64,000 nucleotides of DNA from Acidobacteriota bacterium (GCA_013289875.1 JABCZC010000005.1:46626-110625), one strand, 5' to 3'. Shown: positions 54,075-64,000, numbered from the stretch's first letter. Notes: a model not told the origin generated them from the sequence alone. Numbers and translations are program-made.

Positions 54075-54129
54075 GCAGCCTTATTTTCGCAGAGGCCTCG
54101 CGAGTGCGTTCAGCCGCATCTTATTTCGC

Positions 54130-54279
54130 ATGATCCGCAAGCTCAAATCAGGTGAATATCGGCTGTACTCCCGCAAGAAGGACGAGGCGACAGGCAAGCG
54201 GCGCAATCTGGGCACATTCTCGAACCTGGAGAAGGCGAAGCAGCACGAGCGTGAAGTGCAGTACTTCAAGAAGCACTGA
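54130..54279 (+). CDS. Small basic protein of a widespread 50-residue family
   Basis: 49 residues (MIRKLKSGEYRLYSRKKDEA ... RRNLGTFSNLEKAKQHEREV ... KKH). Very basic, with a KxGxYRLYSRK strand pair followed by a helix. I recall similar short proteins in many proteobacteria and acidobacteria, where function is unknown; the shape suggests nucleic-acid or ribosome association. In-frame ATGs at 54007 and 54073 would extend it into sequence antisense to mutM, so 54130 is preferred. Confidence 0.65.
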   Translation: MIRKLKSGEYRLYSRKKDEATGKRRNLGTFSNLEKAKQHEREVQYFKKH

Positions 54280-54466
54280 CGGGGAAACGGTCAGCGCTCG
54301 GCACGGAATGGGGACCCCATCCCTCCCCTCCCTATTTCTTGTTATCCATTCATTTGCATGTCGATGGACCTGATTTTCTCCTGATTTTTCTATGGCACGC
54401 CTGAACGAAAATCGGTTCTAACAAGAGTGGTCCCGCAGAGCTTATCCCAGGACCCACGTCCTCCTT

Positions 54467-54472
54467 TATAAT
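54467..54472 (+). promoter_or_regulatory. -10 box of the fabZ-lpxA-lpxI operon
   Basis: A perfect TATAAT ends 12 bp before the fabZ ATG, so transcription would start about 5-6 nt before the start codon. No Shine-Dalgarno is present there. The -35 region is weak at 17-19 bp. Confidence 0.45.
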
Positions 54473-54484
54473 CCTCGTGCAGCT

Positions 54485-55030
54485 ATGGAAAACCCCAATC
54501 CCACCCTGGATGGACGCACGGTGCTTGAGATTCAAGACATCATGGCTATCCTTCCGCATCGCTATCCCTTCCTGCTCATCGACCGCCTCATGGAGATCGA
54601 GCGCAAAAAGCGCATCGTGGCGATCAAGAACGTAACGATCAACGAGCCGTACTTTGCCGGCCATTTCCCGAATTTCCCCATCATGCCGGGGGTTCTGATC
54701 GTGGAATCGATCGCCCAGGCCGGGGGTGCGCTGCTGCTCACCGAAATCCCCGACCGGGACAGCAAGCTGATGGTCTTTACCGGCATCGAGCGGGCAAAGT
54801 TCCGCCGCCCCGTGGTTCCCGGCGACCAGCTGCGCATCGAGATCGACGTCCTCAACTGGAAACCCCGCGCCGTGCGCATGCAGGGCCGATGCACGGTCGA
54901 AGGCAAGCTGGCCTGCGAAGCCATCGTGATGTGCCAGCTCGTGCCAAGGCAGAAGGAAGCCCCACCCGAGGCAGCCCCGACTGCGGCCTCAGTGGATGAG
55001 CCAGCGCTGGAGCCGGTGACTCGCGAGTGA
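54485..55030 (+). CDS. fabZ: 3-hydroxyacyl-ACP dehydratase FabZ
   Basis: 181 residues. Core motifs: ILPHRYPFLLIDRL with the catalytic His, AGHFPNFPIMPGVLIVESIAQ with the catalytic Glu, and FTGIERAKFRRPVVPGDQL. It dehydrates beta-hydroxyacyl-ACP in fatty acid synthesis. The last 25 residues form a Pro/Ala/Glu-rich tail not found in the E. coli enzyme. Its stop overlaps the lpxA GTG (GTGA), so FabZ and LpxA, which compete for hydroxyacyl-ACP, are co-translated. Confidence 0.95.
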   Translation: MENPNPTLDGRTVLEIQDIMAILPHRYPFLLIDRLMEIERKKRIVAIKNVTINEPYFAGHFPNFPIMPGVLIVESIAQAGGALLLTEIPDRDSKLMVFTGIERAKFRRPVVPGDQLRIEIDVLNWKPRAVRMQGRCTVEGKLACEAIVMCQLVPRQKEAPPEAAPTAASVDEPALEPVTRE

Positions 55031-55803
55031 GGATCCACCCGACAGCGATCGTTGCGTCGACGGCCATAGTTCCCGAATCCTGCACGATAGGCCCTTACTC
55101 CACGGTCGGCCCCAATGTCGTCCTGGGAGAAGACTGCGAGCTGGTCTCGCATGTCGTGCTGGACGGACATCTCACCGTTGGAGCCCGCAACCGGTTCTTC
55201 CCGTTCGCGTGCGTGGGGGTTGCGCCCCAGGACCTGAAGTACAGGGGCGAACCGACCGGTGCAACGCTGGGCGATGACAATACCGTCCGCGAATCTGTCA
55301 CCATCTCGCGCGGCACTGCGGGTGGAGGAGGCACGACCCGGGTCGGCAGCCACTGCCTGATCATGGCGTACACGCACATCGGGCATGACAGCGTGATTGG
55401 CGATCACTGCATCCTGGCCAATGCCGCCACGCTGGCCGGTCACGTAATCGTCGAGGATTATGCCAGTGTCGGCGCGCTCAACCAGGTGCATCAGTTCTGC
55501 CGCATCGGCAAGTATGCCTACACCGGCGGCGGAACGACAGTGACCCAGGACGTGCTGCCTTATTCACTGACTTCGGCGAAGCGGGAGGCGCATGCCTACG
55601 GCTTGAACAAGATCGGTCTGGAGCGCCGGGGCTTCGATCAGAAGCGGCTGCGGGCTATTCAGCATGCTTACCGCCTGCTGCTGGCTGCGAAGATGAACAC
55701 GACCCAGGCGATCGAGAAGCTGAAAGATGAAGGCATCGAGACGGACGACGTCGCGTACCTGGTCCAGTTCATCGAAAGCTCCGAGCGCGGAGTGCTGAAG
55801 TAA
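55027..55803 (+). CDS. lpxA: UDP-N-acetylglucosamine acyltransferase LpxA
   Basis: 258 residues starting at GTG. The left-handed beta-helix hexapeptides run from residue 1 (IHPTAIV..TAIVPESCTIGPYSTVG) to about 190, with the catalytic His region in TVRESVTISRGTAGGG followed by LIMAYTHIGHDSVIGD. The helical C-terminus (RRGFDQKRLRAIQHAYRLLL) is standard. It starts lipid A synthesis, so the cell has an LPS-type outer membrane. It overlaps fabZ by 4 bp. Confidence 0.96.
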   Translation: MRIHPTAIVASTAIVPESCTIGPYSTVGPNVVLGEDCELVSHVVLDGHLTVGARNRFFPFACVGVAPQDLKYRGEPTGATLGDDNTVRESVTISRGTAGGGGTTRVGSHCLIMAYTHIGHDSVIGDHCILANAATLAGHVIVEDYASVGALNQVHQFCRIGKYAYTGGGTTVTQDVLPYSLTSAKREAHAYGLNKIGLERRGFDQKRLRAIQHAYRLLLAAKMNTTQAIEKLKDEGIETDDVAYLVQFIESSERGVLK

Positions 55804-55812
55804 CCGGGGACG

Positions 55813-56679
55813 ATGAAGCTCGGGGGCAAGATGAAACTGGGACTCATTGCCGGCAATGGACGCTTCCCTTTTCTGTTGCTTGACGCTGCGCGCGCCCACG
55901 GGGCTGAGGTCGTGGTCGCGGCCATCAAGGAAGAAACCGATCCGGAGATGAATGCTCGCGCTGATGCGGACTCGGGTGTCCGCGTCCATTGGCTCTCGCT
56001 GGGAGAACTTTCACGGCTGATCGAGACCTTTCAGCAGGAGGGAGTCACCCACGCGGTGATGGCCGGCCAGGTGAAACACAAGCAGATCTTCTCCAGCATT
56101 CGTCCCGACTGGCGGTTGGCGAAGCTGCTGCTTTCGCTGCGCACGCGCAATACCGATATGCTGCTGGGAGCTGTGGCCAAGGTGCTGGGCGATGAGGGCA
56201 TCGAGCTGATTTCTTCCACGTCTTATCTTGAACCGCTGCTCGCCAGGCCGGGGGTTCTTACAGAACGCGCGCCGAATGTGAAGGAGGAACTCGATATCGC
56301 CTACGGACGCGATGTGGGTCAAGCGATAGCCGGCTACGATATCGGGCAGACGGTGATCGTCGCGAGCCAGGCATGCGTGGCGATCGAAGCCATGGAGGGC
56401 ACCGATGCCGCAATCGAACGCGCTGGCGCTCTGATGGAGACGCTGGGCGATGATGCCTCCACGCTGGCACGCAGCCTGACGGTTGTGAAGGTGGCCAAGC
56501 CGAAACAGGACATGCGGTTCGATGTTCCCGTGATCGGCGTGAAGACTATCGAGGTCATGCAGCAGGCGCATGCGACCTGCATGGCGCTGGAAGCGCATAA
56601 GACACTGATTTTTGATCTGGACAAAGTCCTCGCCCGGGCCAACGAGGACGGAATTGCGATTGTGGCTCTTGAGAATTGA
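55813..56679 (+). CDS. lpxI: UDP-2,3-diacylglucosamine pyrophosphatase LpxI
   Basis: 288 residues. LGLIAGNGRFPFLLLDAARA, AVMAGQVKHKQIF, LLGAVAKVLGDEGIELISST and AVVKVAKP-type VVKVAKPKQDMRFDVPVIG are LpxI (DUF1009) motifs. It cleaves UDP-2,3-diacylglucosamine in lipid A synthesis, replacing LpxH. The start may instead be ATG 55831 (MKLGLIAGNG), which has a GGGGGC site at good spacing. It lies 9 bp after lpxA in the same operon. Confidence 0.93.
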   Translation: MKLGGKMKLGLIAGNGRFPFLLLDAARAHGAEVVVAAIKEETDPEMNARADADSGVRVHWLSLGELSRLIETFQQEGVTHAVMAGQVKHKQIFSSIRPDWRLAKLLLSLRTRNTDMLLGAVAKVLGDEGIELISSTSYLEPLLARPGVLTERAPNVKEELDIAYGRDVGQAIAGYDIGQTVIVASQACVAIEAMEGTDAAIERAGALMETLGDDASTLARSLTVVKVAKPKQDMRFDVPVIGVKTIEVMQQAHATCMALEAHKTLIFDLDKVLARANEDGIAIVALEN

Positions 56680-56719
56680 TAATGGGAACGGACCCGGAAT
56701 ACACACTAGGAGATCGCTT

Positions 56720-57265
56720 ATGTCGAAGTATGTCCTTGCCTTTGCCGCCGTCGTGGTCGTCGTCCTCGGGGCTCTCGCTATACGCAGCTTCGCCGCGGAT
56801 AATGTCGTCCCGCAGGCCGGCCAGGTCGCGCCCACCTTCACCCTGCCTAACCAGGAAGGCACGCCGGTGAGCCTCGACACCTACAAAGGCAAATGGGTCG
56901 TCCTCTATTTCTACCCCAAGGACATGACCAGCGGCTGCACCAAGGAAGCGCACGAGTTCCAGAACGATCTGGAGAAATTTAAGGCGGCAAACGCTGTCAT
57001 CCTCGGCGTGAGCGTCGATTCAGTCGACAGCCACAAGCAGTTCTGCACGAAAGACAGCCTCACCTTCTCGCTGCTCAGCGATGCGGATAAGAAGGTTGTC
57101 GTCGACTACGGATCGCTCGGCGATTACATGGGCATCAAAATCGCCAAGCGCAACACCTTCCTGATCGACCCCAGCGGAAAGATCGCCAAAGTCTGGACCG
57201 GCGTCGATCCGGCGCAGGCCAGCACCGAAGTGCTCACGGCCCTCGCCGACCTCAAGAAGAACTGA
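56720..57265 (+). CDS. Membrane-anchored or exported peroxiredoxin (BCP type)
   Basis: 181 residues. Residues 5-25 are a hydrophobic signal or anchor (YVLAFAAVVVVVLGALAI). The thioredoxin-fold domain follows: FTLPNQEGTPVSLDTYKGKW, VVLYFYPKDMTSGCTKEAHEF with the peroxidatic Cys, and SVDSHKQFCTKDSLTFSLLSD where a second Cys could resolve it. It would reduce peroxides in the periplasm. AGGAG is 7 bp before the ATG at 56720; the preceding lpxI stop is 40 bp away. Confidence 0.88.
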   Translation: MSKYVLAFAAVVVVVLGALAIRSFAADNVVPQAGQVAPTFTLPNQEGTPVSLDTYKGKWVVLYFYPKDMTSGCTKEAHEFQNDLEKFKAANAVILGVSVDSVDSHKQFCTKDSLTFSLLSDADKKVVVDYGSLGDYMGIKIAKRNTFLIDPSGKIAKVWTGVDPAQASTEVLTALADLKKN

Positions 57266-57287
57266 TCGATTCGCCCTCTTCCAGACG

Positions 57288-57320
57288 CAAAAAAGCCCGG
57301 CTTGATGCCGGGCTCTTTTG
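57288..57320. terminator. Bidirectional terminator between peroxiredoxin and H1-like genes
   Basis: AGCCCGGC (57294-57301) pairs with GCCGGGCT (57307-57314) around TTGAT. The minus strand continues with TTTTTTGC and the plus strand with CTTTTG, so it can stop both convergent genes. Confidence 0.75.
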
Positions 57321-57343
57321 CTTGCCTCATTATTGCGGGGTGA

Positions 57344-57940
57344 TTACTTCTTCTTGGCTGCCTTCTTCGCCGCCTTCTTGGCCGGAGCTTTTTTCGCTGC
57401 CTTCTTTGCGGGAGCCTTTTTCGCCGCCGCCTTCTTTGCCGCTTTCTTTACTGCCAAAGGTATACCTCGTTTGGATGATTTCTTACTACTGGCGCCTTTC
57501 TTGCCGGCTGCGGATTTCTTCGCAGCCTTGCTGCCGCCAGCGCCCTTGCTGCTCTTCTTCGCGGCAGATTTCTTTGCGGCCTTCTTAGCCGGAGCCTTTT
57601 TTGCGGGAGCCTTCTTCGCTGCCTTCTTTGCCGGAGCTTTCTTGACTGCTTTCTTCGCAGGAGCCTTTTTGGCCGCCGCTTTCTTGCCCGGCGCTTTCTT
57701 CTTCGCCGGAGGTCCAGGGGGTGGTGGGGCAGAGACGGCAACAACTACGACCGCCTCTTCTCCCCTGTGCTCCTCGTCCTCCTCCTCGACGTCGTCATCG
57801 TCGGAGGAAAGGGAAATCGAGACCTCTTCCTCTTCCTCTTCTTCATCACCAAAACCGTCTTCGAGTTCTTCTGGGAATTCTTCCGTTTCAGGTTCGAAAT
57901 CACTGTCGCTGTGTGCGTATAGTTTGCGATCTTCCTGCAT
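57344..57940 (-). CDS. Histone H1-like lysine/alanine-rich protein with acidic N-terminus
   Basis: 198 residues. Residues 1-62 are strongly acidic (for example EEEEEEEV and DDDDVEEEDEE with Ser clusters); a VVVVAV-PPPP linker follows; residues 79-198 are repeats of KKAPAKKA/AAKKAPAKK as in histone H1 tails and bacterial HctB or AlgP-like proteins, interrupted once by GIPLAV near residue 165. It probably binds DNA or polyphosphate, with the acidic part acting as internal competitor or phospho-regulated switch; this is inference. GGAGGG lies 7 bp before the ATG. Its repetitive coding DNA may vary in length between strains. Confidence 0.85.
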   Translation of the reverse strand: MQEDRKLYAHSDSDFEPETEEFPEELEDGFGDEEEEEEEVSISLSSDDDDVEEEDEEHRGEEAVVVVAVSAPPPPGPPAKKKAPGKKAAAKKAPAKKAVKKAPAKKAAKKAPAKKAPAKKAAKKSAAKKSSKGAGGSKAAKKSAAGKKGASSKKSSKRGIPLAVKKAAKKAAAKKAPAKKAAKKAPAKKAAKKAAKKK

Positions 57941-57974
57941 CGAAGTGCCCTCCGGCTTGGGTTCCAGGCTTGCC

Positions 57975-58244
57975 TTATTTCGGAAATGTGTTGCGTGGAT
58001 TCGCGAGGCCCACGCCGCGAATTATAGCAACAGCATGCAACTCCGTGCGAAGGAACGCAAGTGCTTCTTTTGCATTGACCCATTTTCCTGGCACTTTCGT
58101 TCCGTGAATCTGCAATGCAGCCCTGTCGATGAGGCATTCGCCATTCATCTGTGCTGCCGGCGCGCAGACGAGTCGCTCTGAATTCCATATCGGCTCCGTT
58201 TCGATCCGCTTGACCTGAGGCATCCGCATGGTTACGTGTCTCAC
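57975..58244 (-). CDS. Possible small protein, unknown
   Basis: A 89-residue frame that fills the gap between the transglycosylase and the H1-like gene on the same strand. GTG 58244 or ATG 58229 could start it; neither has a strong ribosome-binding site. The sequence (RLVCAPAAQMNGECLIDRAA, KWVNAKEALAFLRTEL) looks protein-like but matches no family I recognise. It may be real because otherwise there would be a 300-bp gap in an otherwise tight run. Confidence 0.4.
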   Translation of the reverse strand: MRHVTMRMPQVKRIETEPIWNSERLVCAPAAQMNGECLIDRAALQIHGTKVPGKWVNAKEALAFLRTELHAVAIIRGVGLANPRNTFPK

Positions 58245-58246
58245 TG

Positions 58247-60007
58247 CTACTTGAGTGCTGAGGACGATTGCTTTCCCGAGTGCGGTTTCGCAGCGCCTTC
58301 GCTCGTTGATGTCTTCGCTGAGGTTTTTGCCGGCGCATGATGCGGTGGCGAGGTCCGGGATGGCGCAGGTGCGGAGCTCTTTCCGTGACTCTTGCGCGAT
58401 GCGGCGGGGATACGCGCCGGTTCGCCAACATACAAGCCGTGGCCGGGGGGAATCGCCGTGGTCTTCAGGTGATTCCAGCGCTTCAATTGGTCAACGGTCA
58501 CGCCAAACCGGTCGGCGACTGTCACCAGGGTGTCTCCCTTGCGCGCGTGGTACATCGCCGTACGCGAGGGCGTCGAGGCGGGAGCCACGGGAATCACCAG
58601 GGTTTCGACGCCGCTCAAGTCCGTGGTTGAGCTCAGCTGATTCACGAAGGCAACCTCCGACGCCGAAACATGGAAGCTGTGGGCCACGTCGTCGATCGAT
58701 TCACCCGCGGCCAGCTTGTGGAAGCGCCAGTAACGCCGCTTGTCCTCGGGAATTTCCGCGATGCGCTTCTCGTACAACTCTTTCATGCCGGCCGGCACGT
58801 GGAGATCGTAGGTCTCATCGGGTGGCGTCGCTCCGCGCAGCAGACTCGGGTTGATTGCGACGATCTCTTGCACCGGGGCATCCGTCACATCCGCGACCAG
58901 GCGGAGGTCGACGCTGTAGTTGGTCCGCACCGTGTCGACCAGCAGTGGCGGGTCCGGGGTGAGGCCTTCGAGACCGTACTGCTTTGGATTCTTGGCCATG
59001 ATGGTCACGGCCAGAATGACCGGCACATAGTTTTTGGTTTCCGTCGGCAGGTTGTTGCGCCGGTAAAGCTCCCAGAAATCCGCATAGCCGGTGCGCTGCA
59101 CGGCGCGCTGGACATTGCCTGCGCCCCAATCGTAGGCGGCCATGGCCAGATACCAGTCGCCAAGCTGGTCGTAGGCCTTTTTCATCTCGCGCGCGTAGGC
59201 GTGGGTGGCCTTTTCCGGATCGAGCCGTTCGTCATACCAGCCGGTGCGAGCCAGGCCATAGACGCCATACGGCATGAACTGCCACATGCCGCCTGCACCC
59301 GATTTCGGATTGATGGCCTGCGGTCGGAATCCCGACTCGGCGACGGCCTGGTAGATCAGATCCTGGGGAACGCCTTCTTCCTTGAGCACGCGCTGGATCA
59401 TGTCCTTGTACCGTCCGGCGCGATTCAGCGAGGCGACAATCGTTCCGTGGCCGGTGCGGCTGTTTGAGAAGAAGTTGATGAAGCTCGCGACATAGTCATT
59501 CATCACCAGCGGAAGGTCGGACTGGGTGGTCTTGAGGGAGGCCTCGGCTTCCGCCCGGATGGTTGGATCGACGGTGAAGGTCGCGCTGTTAGCCACGTCC
59601 ACCGGGGTTGGCTCGGCAGGAGCGGCCAGCCCGGTGCCCTGCTTCAGTGCGTCTATCTCCAGCGTGTTCACCGCGTCCACGATGCGGTCGAACTCATCGC
59701 TCAACTCCGGATCGCTCTTGAGATCCACGCCGGGCGCCAACATGAGATCGACGGCATAGTCGAAGTTCGACTTCGCCGCCAGCAGGTTTCCGTTGCGATA
59801 ATTGGCCAACCCGTTCTGGTAGGCGTTCTCGACGTTCTGAATCAGCTGCTGATTGCGCTGACGCTGGGCGGGCGAAATCTGTGCGGCCGCAGGTGGGACA
59901 GCTTGCTGGGCCAGTGCGGAGTTCGAAAGTTTTGGTGCGATGGCGCCATCTGCAAACAGCAGAGCGGTGGCGGCGACGAGAACGGCAACAAATCGTTGAA
60001 CGGCCAT
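58247..60007 (-). CDS. mltD: MltD-type membrane-bound lytic transglycosylase with LysM domains
   Basis: 586 residues. A signal peptide (1-23) precedes a helical region, then an SLT domain at about 190-320: YQAVAESGFRPQAINPKSGA with the catalytic Glu, GMWQFMP, and AAYDWGAGNVQRAV. LysM-like modules follow (HKLAAGESIDDVAHSFHVSA and ARKGDTLVTVADRFGVTVDQ), with a Ser/Pro/Lys-rich tail. It cuts glycan strands in the cell wall to 1,6-anhydro ends. No lipobox is obvious, so it may be soluble in the periplasm. Confidence 0.9.
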   Translation of the reverse strand: MAVQRFVAVLVAATALLFADGAIAPKLSNSALAQQAVPPAAAQISPAQRQRNQQLIQNVENAYQNGLANYRNGNLLAAKSNFDYAVDLMLAPGVDLKSDPELSDEFDRIVDAVNTLEIDALKQGTGLAAPAEPTPVDVANSATFTVDPTIRAEAEASLKTTQSDLPLVMNDYVASFINFFSNSRTGHGTIVASLNRAGRYKDMIQRVLKEEGVPQDLIYQAVAESGFRPQAINPKSGAGGMWQFMPYGVYGLARTGWYDERLDPEKATHAYAREMKKAYDQLGDWYLAMAAYDWGAGNVQRAVQRTGYADFWELYRRNNLPTETKNYVPVILAVTIMAKNPKQYGLEGLTPDPPLLVDTVRTNYSVDLRLVADVTDAPVQEIVAINPSLLRGATPPDETYDLHVPAGMKELYEKRIAEIPEDKRRYWRFHKLAAGESIDDVAHSFHVSASEVAFVNQLSSTTDLSGVETLVIPVAPASTPSRTAMYHARKGDTLVTVADRFGVTVDQLKRWNHLKTTAIPPGHGLYVGEPARIPAASRKSHGKSSAPAPSRTSPPHHAPAKTSAKTSTSEGAAKPHSGKQSSSALK

Positions 60008-60238
60008 CGATAGGTAAGCGTCGGAGGGCGAACCGACACGAAGGAATCACCGCACGTCCACTTCGCCACTTTATCGCGAGCGAGGATTGGCGGCAGCCCC
60101 GAACGCGTCTCGAGCGGCCTCGTACTGCCTTATTGTATGACCCCGGACGGCTGGATTCACGATGGTAAGCTTAGATGTTGGGGAAGTTTCTTCCACTCGC
60201 ATCATCGTAAGTAACCCATCCCTCACCGCATTCTTTTC

Positions 60239-62050
<1,812 letters not shown>

Positions 62051-62134
62051 GATTCCCCCGGCTGCACTTCAAAGAGCCGCATGATCTCCTTGTCGTTGTG
62101 CTCGAGCCGGGCGGAGTATCGGACGTAGTTCGGC

Positions 62135-63019
62135 CTAAACAGCACAGAGCTCTACGGCCTGGCGCAGGGCGACGACCGGGTCGATGGTAGCCAGAAACTC
62201 GTGGGCCACGTAGCCCTGGTAGCCGGCGTCGGCTATGCCCTTCATCACGGCGTCGTACTGGATCTCCTGGTTATGATCGAGCTGGTGGCGGCCGGGAACT
62301 CCGCCAGTGTGAAAGTGCCCGAGGACTCCGATATTGGCGGTGATCGTCGCGATGAGATCCCCCTCCATGATCTGCATGTGGTAGATATCGTAGAGCAGCT
62401 TGACGTGCGGCGAGTTGACTTCGCTCATCACGGCCGCGCCCCAGGCGGTGTGATCGGCCATGTAGTCTTTGTGGTTCACCTTGCTGTTGAGCAGCTCCAG
62501 GCAGATGGTGACGTTGTTGTCCTCGGCGATCTTTTTTACCCGATTGAGGCCAAGCACGGTATTGCGCGCGCCCTCGTCGTCCGACATGCCCTTGCGGTTT
62601 CCGGAGAAAGTGATGACGTTGGGAACGCCGGCCTTCGCCGCCAGCGGAATGTTCTTGCGAAAAGCCGCCTCGATGGCGGCGTGATTCTCAACGCGATTCA
62701 TCGACTCGGCGATGGTGCCGCCTCCGGCATAGCCCATGGTGCAGATCAGGCCGTGTTTGCGGGGAATCTCCCACTCATCGACTTCGAGAAGATCTATGCC
62801 TTTCAGGCCGATTTCCGCCCCTACCGAACAGAGTTGTTCGACGGTCATATCCTTGTAGCACCAGCGGCAGGCAGATTGCTTGATTCGGCTGTTCGACACG
62901 GCGGCCGGGACTTGAAAGAGCGACGTATCTGCCTTGGCTGAAGAAGCTCCAAGGGCGAGTGAGGCCGCCAGGCTCGATTTCAGTCCGTCCTCAAAGAATC
63001 TTCGCCGGGAAAAACGCAT
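62135..63019 (-). CDS. Tat-exported TIM-barrel protein, hydroxypyruvate isomerase-like
   Basis: 294 residues. SRRRFFEDGLKSSLAASLAL near the N-terminus fits a Tat signal (S-R-R-x-F-F), cleaved about residue 31 (ASSAKA). The remainder is an AP-endonuclease-2-type TIM barrel: KGIDLLEVDEWEIPRKHGLI, TICLELLNSKVNHKDYMADH, LLYDIYHMQIMEGDLI, HFHTGGVPGRHQLD, YVAHEFLAT. These match Hyi-like sugar isomerases, with Glu and His as metal ligands. Tat export is unusual for this family. Start ATG 63019 has AAAGGA about 9 bp upstream, better than ATG 63028. It shares a strand with the secreted VOC gene, 18 bp away. Confidence 0.82.
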   Translation of the reverse strand: MRFSRRRFFEDGLKSSLAASLALGASSAKADTSLFQVPAAVSNSRIKQSACRWCYKDMTVEQLCSVGAEIGLKGIDLLEVDEWEIPRKHGLICTMGYAGGGTIAESMNRVENHAAIEAAFRKNIPLAAKAGVPNVITFSGNRKGMSDDEGARNTVLGLNRVKKIAEDNNVTICLELLNSKVNHKDYMADHTAWGAAVMSEVNSPHVKLLYDIYHMQIMEGDLIATITANIGVLGHFHTGGVPGRHQLDHNQEIQYDAVMKGIADAGYQGYVAHEFLATIDPVVALRQAVELCAV

Positions 63020-63037
63020 CGCTGTCATCCTTTCTCT

Positions 63038-63955
63038 TTACTCTGCCGGAGCCGGGTTCGGTGCAGTGAAGGGCGAGCAGCACGGCTTTTCCACCGGCGC
63101 AAACTCCATCAACTCCAAACGCGTTTCGTCGGGATCGAAAAGATTGTACTGCCACTTACCGTCTTTCCCGAGCTGCGGGCCGGTGTGCTGGTTATCCAGG
63201 CGGCCTTCGGAGTCGAGCGTGGTCACGGCTTGCTCCATGTTCACCACGCCGATCGAGAGATGATTGAGCACACCGAGCTGCTTCTGGAGGACCTGGGCGG
63301 ATGCTCCGGCAGGAAGTGGGCTGAGCATGTACTCCAGCCAGTCGTGGCCATCAGGCACCTGCTGCGAAACCCAGTCGATGCGGTCGGGCTTCATGCCGCC
63401 GAACCAATACGGTTTGAATCCCAGGATATCAAGGTAGAACTTGTTCGCGGCGTCGCGGCTGTGAATGCTCATGCCCACATGAATGATGTGGTGGCCGATG
63501 GGGTTCGCGCCCGTCATCGCGAGGGGAGTCGCCGGCGGCTGCACGAATCCCACGACGTTGCCCTCGGGGTCCTTCACATGAAACCAGAGGCTGCCGTCGG
63601 AGCCGTGTTCGACGCTCGTGGGAACCTCGACTTGGTGCGCGGCAAGATATTTGCGCAGCGCCTCAGCGTCTGCGGTGATGTAGGCCAGATGGTCGAGACG
63701 GTCGGGTCCGGTTCCAGCAGGCATAGGCAGAACCTCTACGAACTGCGTCGGATTCACGTAGTAGCGGACCCCGGCCGGGTTCTCGGGGTCGGGGCCCTTG
63801 AGAAGGCCAATGTCGTGGATGTAATACTTCTCCGCCGCCTCGGGATGGCTGGTGTACACGGCAATGTGGGAGATTCCAGTGATGGGCGGCCGCGACTGTG
63901 CGGCGGCAACAAAAGGAAGCGAGAGGGAAAGCATCAAACCGAGAAGACGGTTCAT
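63038..63955 (-). CDS. Exported two-domain VOC (glyoxalase-like) protein
   Basis: 305 residues. Signal peptide at 1-19 (ending VAAAQ). Two VOC modules: about 25-145 (ISHIAVYTSHPEAAEKYYIH ... FHVKDPEGNVVGFVQPP) and 155-290 (HIIHVGMSIHSRDAANKFYL ... FDPDETRLELMEFAP). His and Glu residues fit a metal site in both. The tail has a CC pair. The substrate is unknown. It is followed on the minus strand by the Tat-exported isomerase-like gene, which suggests a joint role in an extracytoplasmic carbohydrate step. Confidence 0.85.
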   Translation of the reverse strand: MNRLLGLMLSLSLPFVAAAQSRPPITGISHIAVYTSHPEAAEKYYIHDIGLLKGPDPENPAGVRYYVNPTQFVEVLPMPAGTGPDRLDHLAYITADAEALRKYLAAHQVEVPTSVEHGSDGSLWFHVKDPEGNVVGFVQPPATPLAMTGANPIGHHIIHVGMSIHSRDAANKFYLDILGFKPYWFGGMKPDRIDWVSQQVPDGHDWLEYMLSPLPAGASAQVLQKQLGVLNHLSIGVVNMEQAVTTLDSEGRLDNQHTGPQLGKDGKWQYNLFDPDETRLELMEFAPVEKPCCSPFTAPNPAPAE

Positions 63956-64000
63956 TCAGAGACCTCGGGTGGGTCTTACCAAGATAACCGATTCAGCAGC

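Noticed and set aside
53043..54155. A 370-codon plus-strand frame over mutM
   Set aside because: Antisense to a complete mutM; only its first 70 codons lie in non-coding DNA and they show no family features.

Overview
The window looks like chromosomal DNA of a GC-rich, Gram-negative soil bacterium, most likely an acidobacterium of the Terriglobales type. The basis is two Oar-like TonB receptors with an N-terminal carboxypeptidase-regulatory-like domain, a CRTAC1/FG-GAP protein, a Ser/Thr kinase fused to a beta-propeller, a reaction-centre-type small cytochrome c, and lipid A genes. This placement is inferred from gene content only. I see no rRNA, tRNA, CRISPR array or intact insertion sequence.

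1-25.7 kb is a carbohydrate/glycoprotein-scavenging island. It holds a CRTAC1 protein (cut by the left edge), a TPR protein, a membrane-anchored regulator divergent from Oar receptor 1, two tandem secreted six-hairpin glycosidases, a PNGase A-type N-glycanase, a DeoR repressor, CutC, Oar receptor 2, a membrane-anchored formylglycine-generating enzyme with both catalytic cysteines, and a GH63-like glycosidase. Two palindromes sit in the two receptor promoters and suggest specific regulation.

25.7-40.8 kb is mixed core and accessory: thrS, tspO, a GNAT acetyltransferase, a PASTA-less Ser/Thr kinase with a PD40 propeller, the divergent tRNA-maturation pair tsaD/cca, superoxide dismutase, a phage-endolysin-like muramidase, a TIR-TPR protein, an SMP-30 lactonase and a beta-carbonic anhydrase.

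40.96-49.8 kb is a tightly packed run. It encodes the whole reductive pyrimidine catabolic route (NCS1 importer, PreT/PreA dihydropyrimidine dehydrogenase, dihydropyrimidinase, nitrilase-type beta-ureidopropionase) followed directly by panB and panC. Because the catabolic product of uracil is beta-alanine, the co-substrate of PanC, the order suggests a uracil to beta-alanine to pantothenate route. An AT-richer gene of unknown function is inserted seamlessly between preA and hydA. This region is my best candidate for a little-described system.

49.8-64 kb returns to housekeeping and small accessory genes: a dihaem cytochrome, ABM and VOC proteins, an Arg/Gln-rich protein with a degenerate receiver-like domain, mutM, fabZ-lpxA-lpxI (lipid A), a membrane-anchored peroxiredoxin, a histone H1-like polyampholyte, an MltD-type transglycosylase, lepA, and a secreted pair (Tat-exported sugar-isomerase-like TIM barrel plus a two-domain VOC protein).
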